Virus record (IMG/VR): IMGVR_UViG_3300032092_000115
Span: 1 to 36,180 of that record
Reading direction: 5' to 3' (one strand)
Length of the DNA stretch: 36,180 nt
From: a virus
The notes beneath the pieces were generated by a model. The model had not been told where the DNA came from. It worked only from the letters and a program-made list of their open reading frames with translations, and searched no databases. Of this stretch, positions 30,952 through 36,180 are shown piece by piece (position 1 is the first letter of the stretch; every line of letters begins with the position of its first letter). Made by a program: the position numbers and the translations under genes.

Positions 30952-31154
30952 TGATCGATCTGACTAAGTTACCGGCCGGCCGAGTGGCGGCCATGTGCAA
31001 GCGCGGTGCGCGCGAGCTTCGCGAGATGCGGCTGGCCCGCGCCCGGAGCAACTGGCAGGGCTATGATCCGACCGATGAGGGGCATGGCGGGTGCGCGTTC
31101 GTCGCGTGCCTTGTGCTGGCCGTCATCATGTACGCGGTCCTCCTGTTCCTCTAA
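30948..31154 (+). CDS. Small membrane protein with C-terminal TM helix
   Basis: This encodes 68 residues from ATG 30948 (a second ATG follows at 30951). Residues about 5-35 are basic and helical (AGRVAAMCKRGARELREMRLARARS), then WQGYDPTDEGHGGC, then residues about 50-68 form a membrane helix, CAFVACLVLAVIMYAVLLFL, ending at the C-terminus. This is a tail-anchored topology with a cytosolic basic domain. I do not recognise it. It could be an inner-membrane factor interacting with host proteins. It is followed by 126 bases that include the structured leader. Confidence 0.6.
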   Translation: MMIDLTKLPAGRVAAMCKRGARELREMRLARARSNWQGYDPTDEGHGGCAFVACLVLAVIMYAVLLFL

Positions 31155-31160
31155 GAATCT

Positions 31161-31234
31161 GGCCGGCACGGCATGGTGCGCAGCGAGAGGCTGCGACGGG
31201 TCTTCATCTGTCCCAGTGAAACACCGTGCCGGCC
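31161..31234 (+). ncRNA. Structured RNA element in the leader of the Sak4-like gene
   Basis: GGCCGGCACGG (31161-31171) is fully complementary to CCGTGCCGGCC (31224-31234), closing a 74-base domain with an 11-bp stem. Inside it CGCAGC (31179-31184) pairs with GCTGCG (31190-31195) around GAGAG, and a weak GGG/CCC pair (31198-31200, 31212-31214) gives a third arm. It is tRNA-sized but lacks a T-arm and CCA. It may be a regulatory leader or RNase-processing element. The minus-strand structure is the same stem, so the strand is inferred from context. Confidence 0.45.
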
Positions 31235-31280
31235 TCCCATTTCCCGCCGGCAGTCCGTCGGCACAACCCAAACAACACCC

Positions 31281-32270
31281 ATGAAATTGAACATAACAAG
31301 GGGGCGGGTCGCCCGCCCTCAAAAAATAGTCATCTACGCCCCCGAGGGTATCGGCAAAACGACGCTGGCGGCGGCCTGTCCGTCGCCCCTGATCCTCGAC
31401 TTCGAGGAGGGGAGCCATCATCTCGACGTGGCCCGCGTCGAGCCGGAGTCATACAAGGAGGCGCTGGCGGTGCTGGCCGAGCTGGCCAAGGGCTCCGAGT
31501 TCAAGACCGTCATCATCGACACGATGGACTGGCTGGAGAAGAAACTTCTCGAACAGATCTGCAAAGATCACGGGAAATCCTCCATTGAAGAATTCGGCTA
31601 CGGCAAGGGCTATGTGATCGCGGCCGAGGAGGCGTTGAAGCTGCTGACCCTCATCGACCGCGTTGCCGAGAAGTCGGACGTTATCCTGTTGGCTCATAGC
31701 GAGGCCAAGAAGTTCGAGGCACCGGATCAACCTCCATATGACAAGTACCAGCTCAAGCTGTCGAAGCAGATCGCTCCGCTTGTCATGGAGTGGGCCGACG
31801 CTCTGTTGTTCGGCAACTACAAGATGGCCGTCAAGGTGACCGGCAGGGGCGAGACGGAGAAGGCCAAGGCTGTCGGGGTCAAGGAGCGGCAGCTATACTG
31901 CAACAAAGCGCCGACGGCCGACGCCAAGAACCGGCACGGCCTGCGGGACATCGAGCCATGGGGCATGGAGACGCTCGGCAAGATCCTCGGCGCGAGCGCG
32001 CTGGTCCTGCCAGCCGCGCCGGGCGCACCGGGCGAGGCCGAGGCCGCGGATCACGTTCCAGGGCTGGAAGCGCCGGCCGAAACGTGGCGGGACGAATTCC
32101 TGCGCACCCTCGGTCCCTACGAGGATCAGGTCATTGGGTTCCTCGTGAACCGAAAGCAGATCGCCGAGGGCGGCAGCCTGCGTGACGTGACCGAGCAGTA
32201 CGCTCGGCGGGTGCTGGAAAATCCGCTCGCCTTCCTCAAGGCGGCCGGCGTGAAGGAGGTGCAATCATGA
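31281..32270 (+). CDS. Sak4-like RecA-fold ATPase (AAA_24 type), recombination or annealing factor
   Basis: This encodes 329 residues. APEGIGKT at residues 20-27 is a Walker A (with Ala replacing the first Gly), SPLILDFEEGSHHLD follows, and KTVIIDT near residue 80 is the Walker B. VILLAHSEAKKFEAPD gives a sensor-like LLAH. This is the layout of Sak4-type single-strand annealing/RecA-core ATPases of phages. It is followed by a Cas4-like exonuclease and a DUF669-like protein, a common recombination set. The C-terminal 70 residues form a Pro/Ala linker and a helical domain. The ATG at 31281 is preferred over the upstream frame start at 31173 because that part falls in the structured leader. Confidence 0.85.
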   Translation: MKLNITRGRVARPQKIVIYAPEGIGKTTLAAACPSPLILDFEEGSHHLDVARVEPESYKEALAVLAELAKGSEFKTVIIDTMDWLEKKLLEQICKDHGKSSIEEFGYGKGYVIAAEEALKLLTLIDRVAEKSDVILLAHSEAKKFEAPDQPPYDKYQLKLSKQIAPLVMEWADALLFGNYKMAVKVTGRGETEKAKAVGVKERQLYCNKAPTADAKNRHGLRDIEPWGMETLGKILGASALVLPAAPGAPGEAEAADHVPGLEAPAETWRDEFLRTLGPYEDQVIGFLVNRKQIAEGGSLRDVTEQYARRVLENPLAFLKAAGVKEVQS

Positions 32271-32508
32271 GCAAGCGAATTAGAGACGGGGGGCCGGCGT
32301 TTCCGACCCGCGTGGCTCAACCATTCGGAGATGGGTGTCTAGCCCAAGGAGGCATGAGCCTCCGCGACTGGTTCGCCGGGATGGCAACCGACAAGGACGT
32401 TGCTGCATATCAGCAGGATGAATACGGGCGCGTCATTGAGAGCCGCGTCGCAGCGCGCTATCAGTTCGCCAAGGAGATGCTCAAAGCGCGGGAGGTGCAA
32501 TCATGAGC
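32255..32508 (+). repeat. 18-bp direct repeats flanking a small inserted gene
   Basis: GGAGGTGCAATCATGAGC occurs at 32255-32272 and again at 32491-32508. Each copy includes a ribosome site, the end of the upstream gene (EVQS, stop) and the start of the next. Recombination between them would delete the gene at 32267 and rejoin the ATPase directly to the exonuclease. Confidence 0.75.
32267..32506 (+). CDS. Small conserved phage protein (DGGPAFP/GMSLRDWFA type)
   Basis: This encodes 79 residues with a good GGAGG site at 32255-32259. DGGPAFPTRV near the N-terminus, GGMSLRDWFAGMA in the middle and a final AKEMLKAREVQS helix are the pattern of a widespread family of phage proteins of unknown function. 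It sits between the Sak4-like ATPase and the exonuclease and overlaps both by four bases. The identical 18-bp junctions on each side suggest that it was inserted here. No function should be assigned. Confidence 0.75.
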   Translation: MSKRIRDGGPAFPTRVAQPFGDGCLAQGGMSLRDWFAGMATDKDVAAYQQDEYGRVIESRVAARYQFAKEMLKAREVQS

Positions 32509-33495
32509 CTCCGCCCCTCATCACTGCCGAAGCTGGACGCCTGCGCGAAGTACGAGGGATCGGCCGTGGCCGGACCCGCGGCCGACCGCGGCACCGAGCT
32601 GGACGCGCTTTACCGTGCGGTGCTGGCCGGCACCGGGACGCTTGACCTCGCGAATGACGACCATCGGTCTGTGGGCTGGGCGGTCGATACGACGCGTCTG
32701 ATTTCTCACGGCTCGCCGATCCTGTCGGCCGAGGATGACCTGCGGATCGAGGCGGCCGGCATGACCGGCACCGCGGACGCGGCCATCCCTGACGAAGATG
32801 TGAGCATCGACCTCAAGACCGGCGAGGAGCGCGACTATCATCAGCAGCAGGCGGCCTACGCGCTCGGGTTCATGGATCGGTTCTTTACCGATGCGTGGAC
32901 GATCTTCCTCCTCTACTGCGACCTGCGGAAGGCTGTGAAGCATACCTTCACGCGGGCGGAGGCGGAGCACACTGTGCGCAGCGTCATCGCCAAGGCGAAG
33001 GATCCTCTGGCGCGGCCGACGCCGTGCGAGTATTGCGACTGGTGCGCCAAGAAGTTCACCTGTCGCGAGCGCCTTGAGGGTGTCGCGTGGTGGGCCGGCA
33101 AGGATCCGGCCACTATCGACTGGGACGTGGAGCTGGCGGATCCGGCGAGGCTGGCCGCATTCCTCGACCTCTGCTCGATCATCGCCAAGGATGGCGGCCT
33201 TAACGAGATGGCCCGCAGCCGCGCGAAGGATATGCTCGTGGCCGGGACCAGCGTACCCGGCTACGCGCTGCGCAATCGCAAGGGGAGTGAGTTCGTCCTG
33301 CCAATCGATGTCGGCCGGTGGATCGGCCGCATCGGGTTCGGGGCCATCCTCGATGCCTACGGCACCCTGAGTGCTGAAAAGTTTCGTGCCGCGTGGCACG
33401 AGAAAATGCCTGCCGAGCCGTTCCCTGACAACATCGTTCAGATCGGGCCCGGCAGTCAGTTCATCGCAAAAAACAAAACCAAGAAAACGACATGA
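32503..33495 (+). CDS. Cas4/RecB-like PD-(D/E)XK exonuclease with Fe-S cysteines
   Basis: This encodes 330 residues. MTGTADAAI with Asp92, SIDLKTG with Asp103 and Lys105, and QQQAAYALG after it form the PD-(D/E)XK active site and QxxxY motif. Cys14 (LDACAKYEG) with Cys175, Cys178, Cys181 and Cys187 (the cluster PCEYCDWC-x5-C) resemble the 4Fe-4S ligands of Cas4 and AddB nucleases. The family corresponds to phage DUF2800-like proteins. It likely resects DNA ends to feed the Sak4-like ATPase and the DUF669-like protein. The stretch after 200 (GYALRNRKGSEFVLPIDVGRW) is a separate domain. It overlaps both neighbours by four bases, except that its stop overlap is to the DUF669-like gene. Confidence 0.85.
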   Translation: MSLRPSSLPKLDACAKYEGSAVAGPAADRGTELDALYRAVLAGTGTLDLANDDHRSVGWAVDTTRLISHGSPILSAEDDLRIEAAGMTGTADAAIPDEDVSIDLKTGEERDYHQQQAAYALGFMDRFFTDAWTIFLLYCDLRKAVKHTFTRAEAEHTVRSVIAKAKDPLARPTPCEYCDWCAKKFTCRERLEGVAWWAGKDPATIDWDVELADPARLAAFLDLCSIIAKDGGLNEMARSRAKDMLVAGTSVPGYALRNRKGSEFVLPIDVGRWIGRIGFGAILDAYGTLSAEKFRAAWHEKMPAEPFPDNIVQIGPGSQFIAKNKTKKTT

Positions 33496-33875
33496 AATAC
33501 AACGCAAGGAAACCCGAGGCACCGCAGTTCAAAACCCTGCCGCCCGGCGATTACCCGTTCCGGGTGCTGGACGCGCGGGAGACGACATCGAAGACAAACC
33601 GCCCCATGATGGAGGTCAAGCTCGTCGTCGGCGAGTCGGCTGAAGACGAGGTCACCGTCTTCGACTATCTCCTCCCCGGCGACCCGAAAACCGAGTGGAA
33701 GATTGACGCCTTCCTCGCGGCTTGCGGTATGCACCCGGGGGAAAAGGACGAGGTGGAGCTTGAAGCCAACGAGTTCATTGGCTGGACTGGGCGGGTTAAG
33801 CTCAAGCTTGAAAAATTCGAAGGCAAGGATCGCAACAAGGTCGATACCTACCTTTTCGGGACCGAGGAGTTCTAG
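33492..33875 (+). CDS. DUF669-like protein, probable ssDNA-binding recombination partner
   Basis: This encodes 127 residues. LPPGDYPFRVLDARETTSKTN followed by PMMEVKLVV, VFDYLLPGDPKTEWKIDAFLAACGM and a terminal NKVDTYLFG matches the DUF669 shape, an all-beta, OB-like small protein accompanying phage nucleases and annealases. Members are thought to serve as ssDNA-binding or SSB-like factors; that is family-level knowledge, not shown here. It follows the exonuclease with a four-base overlap and precedes a two-base gap to a 59-residue gene. Its A/C-rich leader lies within the end of the exonuclease gene. Confidence 0.8.
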   Translation: MKYNARKPEAPQFKTLPPGDYPFRVLDARETTSKTNRPMMEVKLVVGESAEDEVTVFDYLLPGDPKTEWKIDAFLAACGMHPGEKDEVELEANEFIGWTGRVKLKLEKFEGKDRNKVDTYLFGTEEF

Positions 33876-33877
33876 TC

Positions 33878-34057
33878 ATGACGATCATGAGGCTCATCGA
33901 GGAATTGCGGGCGGTGGCCACCGTACACGGGTACGGGGCCGAAGTCCGGATCCAGACGATGACCAGTGATGATGCCGAGCTGGTCGCGGTGCGAGCCGCG
34001 GCCGGCGGAGCCTTACTGGACATCGAAGTTATTGTCGACAACCCGGACGCACTATGA
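33878..34057 (+). CDS. 59-residue protein of unknown function
   Basis: ATG 33878, two bases after the preceding stop, opens 59 codons ending in an ATGA overlap with the helicase. The product reads MTIMRLIEELRAVATVHGYGAEVRIQ, then SDDAELVAVRAAAGGALLDIEVIV. It looks like a helix-strand-strand small fold and is acidic. It fills the 178-base space between the DUF669-like gene and the helicase, and its frame and coupling suggest a real gene. It is too short for family assignment. Confidence 0.65.
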   Translation: MTIMRLIEELRAVATVHGYGAEVRIQTMTSDDAELVAVRAAAGGALLDIEVIVDNPDAL

Positions 34058-35574
34058 AACTTCGCAGCTATCAGCAGGAGGCGCTCGACGCGATCAAGCA
34101 GGGGTTCCTCAATCATCGGCGGCTACTGGCCGTCCTCCCTACAGGGGCGGGGAAAACCATCCTGTTCGCCCATCTGGCAGCTTCAACTCCCGGCCGGACG
34201 CTTGTGCTGGCGCACCGCGAGGAGCTGCTGAATCAAGCTGCGGACAAGATCCAGCGCGCGACCGGCCTGATCGCGGAAATCGAGAAGGCCGAGAAGGTTG
34301 CCAGCATGAATGCGCCGGTCGTAGTGGCCAGCGTTCAGACGATGATCGGTCGAGCCTCCCGCTGGCCGGCCGATCATTTTAACCTCGTGGTTGTCGACGA
34401 AGCGCATCACGCGCTGGCCGACAGTTATCAGGGGGTGCTCTCCCGGTTCCATGACTCGGCCAAGGTGCTCGGCGTGACGGCAACGCCGGATCGCGGTGAC
34501 AAGCGCAACCTCGGCCGCTACTTCGACGAGATAGCCTACGAGGTCGGGCTGCCCCGCCTCATCAAGGAGGGGTACTTGTCCCGCATCCTCATCAAGCGAC
34601 TGCCGGTCGACATCGACCTCCGGCAAGTCCGCCGGACGGCCGGCGACTACAACGCGCAGGGTGTCGGCGAGGCGCTTGAGCCGCACCTCGGGGCGGTCGC
34701 GGACTCCATCCAGCGCGAGGCCGCCGGCCGCAAGACCATCGTCTTCCTCCCCCTGGTGCAGATCGCGCGCGATTTCAGCGACCTCCTCCGCGCTCGCGGC
34801 ATGGACTCGAAGGCGGTGGCCGGCGAGGACCGGCCGGCCGACCGAGCGGCCACCCTCGACTGGTTCGCAGAGCCGGGCCCGAAGGTTCTCTGCAATGCCA
34901 TGCTGCTCACCGAGGGCTTCGACCAGCCGGACGTGGACTGCATCGTCGTCCTTCGGCCGACTCAGGTCCGCGCGTTGTTCGTGCAGATGGTCGGCCGCGG
35001 CACGCGGGTCCATCCGGGCAAGGAGGATATGCTCTTGCTCGATTTCCTTTGGCAGACAGAGGACCATCAGATTATCTCGGCGGCCCGTCTGGTCAGCGGG
35101 CACGAGGAGGACGTGGCGGCGGTCGAGAAGCTGGTGGCGGCCGCGGTCTCCGAAGACGAAGCGGTCGACCTCCTCGACGCCGCCGAGGACGTGGAGGAGG
35201 AGCGGCTGGAGAAGGTGAAGCAGCTCCTCCGGGCCGCCCGCCACAAGACGCCGGGGACGTGGGACGCGCTGGAGCTGGCCTTCGCCCTCAACGAGGAGGA
35301 GCTGCTGGCCTACCGGCCGACGCTGGAATGGCACGAGAAGGAGGTCACGCCGGCTCAGGCGCAGGCGCTCATCCGGTCCGGCTTCGATCCGGAGTCGGTC
35401 ACCTGCCGCGGGCACGCGAGCAAGATCCTCGACACGCTGGCGCGGCGTCGCAGCAATCAGCTCGCCACCGTCAAACAAGTCCGGATCCTCCGCCGGTTCG
35501 GCCACCCGTCGCCGACGCTCGCCACCTTCGAGGAGGCATCGGCGTGGATCAGCCGCCAATTTCAACGCGCATGA
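34054..35574 (+). CDS. SF2 DEAD/DEAH-type helicase
   Basis: This encodes 506 residues. LRSYQQEALDAI near the start is the Q-like motif, PTGAGKT at 29-35 is motif I, DEAHH at 115-119 is motif II, GVTATPDR is motif III, and QMVGRGTR at 311-318 is motif VI; LLTEGFDQPDVDCIVVLRPT precedes it (motif V). The layout is that of phage UvsW/RecG-like or restriction-type SF2 helicases. Residues about 360-506 add a helical C-terminal region with an LDTLARRRSNQLATVKQVRILRRFG element, seen in phage helicases. It probably acts in replication or recombination-dependent fork handling. It overlaps the genes on both sides by four bases. Confidence 0.9.
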   Translation: MKLRSYQQEALDAIKQGFLNHRRLLAVLPTGAGKTILFAHLAASTPGRTLVLAHREELLNQAADKIQRATGLIAEIEKAEKVASMNAPVVVASVQTMIGRASRWPADHFNLVVVDEAHHALADSYQGVLSRFHDSAKVLGVTATPDRGDKRNLGRYFDEIAYEVGLPRLIKEGYLSRILIKRLPVDIDLRQVRRTAGDYNAQGVGEALEPHLGAVADSIQREAAGRKTIVFLPLVQIARDFSDLLRARGMDSKAVAGEDRPADRAATLDWFAEPGPKVLCNAMLLTEGFDQPDVDCIVVLRPTQVRALFVQMVGRGTRVHPGKEDMLLLDFLWQTEDHQIISAARLVSGHEEDVAAVEKLVAAAVSEDEAVDLLDAAEDVEEERLEKVKQLLRAARHKTPGTWDALELAFALNEEELLAYRPTLEWHEKEVTPAQAQALIRSGFDPESVTCRGHASKILDTLARRRSNQLATVKQVRILRRFGHPSPTLATFEEASAWISRQFQRA

Positions 35575-35945
35575 AATCAGTAACCATCACCATTCCCCAT
35601 CCACCGCTGCCGTGCCGCCCAAACTCAAGGGCGGGCTGGCAAAAGAAAGCTCGGGCCGTCAAAAGCTATCGGCTTCTGGCCGCCTCGGCCGCACAGTTCA
35701 AACTCTTGCTTTCGGGCTTCACGCCGCCGAAGTGGAAGCGGGCACGGGTCAGGATCGTCTGGCGCTGCCAGCGGAACATCCATCCGGATCCTGACAACAT
35801 CGTCGCTTCACTCAAAGCCGCGTTCGACGGGCTGGCTGACGCCGGCGTTGTCGAGAATGACAAGGGTCTTTGGCCCGAGCGGCCTGAAGTGGAAGTCGGC
35901 CATCAGTGGCCGGAAGTGGTTCTCACCGTGGAGGCCGAGGCGTGA
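35571..35945 (+). CDS. RusA-like Holliday junction resolvase
   Basis: This encodes 124 residues. PLPCRPNSRAGWQKKAR, HPDPDNIVASLKAAFDGLADAGVVENDKGL with Asp73, Asp75, Lys82 and Asp97 match the catalytic loop of RusA (acidic DxD, then a Lys followed by AxxDxL and a later Asp). There are three extra residues between DN and the Lys compared with E. coli RusA, a spacing I recall in other phage members. It resolves branched recombination intermediates and so completes the set of nuclease, annealase, helicase and resolvase. The start overlaps the helicase stop, and the stop overlaps the methyltransferase GTG. Confidence 0.87.
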   Translation: MKSVTITIPHPPLPCRPNSRAGWQKKARAVKSYRLLAASAAQFKLLLSGFTPPKWKRARVRIVWRCQRNIHPDPDNIVASLKAAFDGLADAGVVENDKGLWPERPEVEVGHQWPEVVLTVEAEA

Positions 35946-36180
35946 ACTATTACAACGAATTCGACCCGAAGGCTGCCGCGTGGCTGCGCCAGCTCATCGA
36001 CGCCGGGCTGATCCCGCACGGCGTTGTCGACACACGATCAATAACCGCAATTCATCCGAATGACCTCATCCCCTTCACTCAGTGCCATTTCTTCGCCGGC
36101 ATCGGCGGCTGGTCGCAGGCGCTCAAGCTCGCCAAAGTGGATCCAGCCCGACCTCTTTGGACCGGATCATGCCCCTGCCA
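35942..36180 (+). CDS. C5-cytosine DNA methyltransferase, N-terminal part (cut by window end)
   Basis: GTG 35942 in a GTGA overlap opens a frame that runs off the window after 79 codons. After a helical N-terminal extension (AAAWLRQLIDAGLIPHGVVD, ITAIHPNDL), CHFFAGIGGW at 48-57 is the S-adenosylmethionine-binding motif I, and WTGSCPC at 73-79 is the start of the motif IV loop with the catalytic Cys expected just at the cut. This extended N-terminus is typical of phage Dcm-type enzymes. It would methylate phage DNA to avoid host restriction. Target specificity cannot be read from this part. Confidence 0.88.
   Translation, partial: MNYYNEFDPKAAAWLRQLIDAGLIPHGVVDTRSITAIHPNDLIPFTQCHFFAGIGGWSQALKLAKVDPARPLWTGSCPC

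Noticed and set aside
31161-31234. The structured leader as a tRNA
   Set aside because: The closing stem is 11 bp rather than 7, there is no T-loop consensus, no anticodon arm and no CCA.

Overview
The window is one continuous, compact, all-plus-strand stretch of a tailed dsDNA bacteriophage with a short-tailed (podovirus, T7/BPP-1-like) virion plan. By eye it is GC-rich, roughly two thirds G+C. Virion genes read in the order small terminase, large terminase, portal, scaffold, capsid, cement-like protein, gp11-like adaptor, gp12-like nozzle, gp14/15/16-like internal proteins and tailspike. The host is probably Gram-negative, because the phage encodes Sec signal peptides, a lipoprotein and two murein hydrolases, but the sequence does not identify it. 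Many starts lack a Shine-Dalgarno sequence and have A/C-rich or TTAYTTTACC leaders. I saw no integrase, repressor, tRNA, transposon, CRISPR array or RNA polymerase gene; the genome probably continues past the right edge.

Layout. 1-312 is non-coding, with AT-rich promoter-like sequence and a hairpin. 313-3603: two small genes, a small terminase subunit, a staphylococcal-nuclease-like protein, the large terminase and a conserved unknown. 3569-8441: head genes (small helical protein, portal, Bbp19-like protein, 59-aa protein, scaffold, capsid, cement-like protein). 8448-18588: tail genes. The gp11-like adaptor and gp12-like nozzle are separated by an unusual block made of a 1073-aa repeat-rich fibre with a signal peptide and polyglycine tip, a 121-aa protein and a secreted Fn3-like protein. 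A GNAT-like protein, a gp14-like protein and an internal virion protein ending in a 3D-type murein hydrolase domain follow. 18585-26201 encodes one 2538-aa virion protein with a RadC/JAMM metalloprotease-like domain. 26240-28252 is a T7-anchored beta-helix tailspike. 28249-29827 is a probable lysis module: lipoprotein, TM/coiled-coil protein, permuted NlpC/P60-like enzyme and M15 endolysin. From 30193 the DNA metabolism operon starts: small genes, Sak4-like ATPase, Fe-S exonuclease, DUF669-like protein, SF2 helicase, RusA-like resolvase and the start of a cytosine DNA methyltransferase cut by the window edge.

How it works together. Twenty-one gene junctions overlap by exactly four bases (ATGA or GTGA), so translation is probably coupled along long polycistronic messages. 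Three copies of a bipartite motif, GCTTGCAAA-N10-GTCTCGC, lie just before a head gene, the capsid gene and the tailspike gene. They look like phage-specific transcription or regulatory signals and are the most interesting unexplained feature. The exported fibre block, the metalloprotease cassette in the giant virion protein, a structured leader RNA before the recombinase gene, and a small gene flanked by 18-bp direct repeats are the next most interesting.
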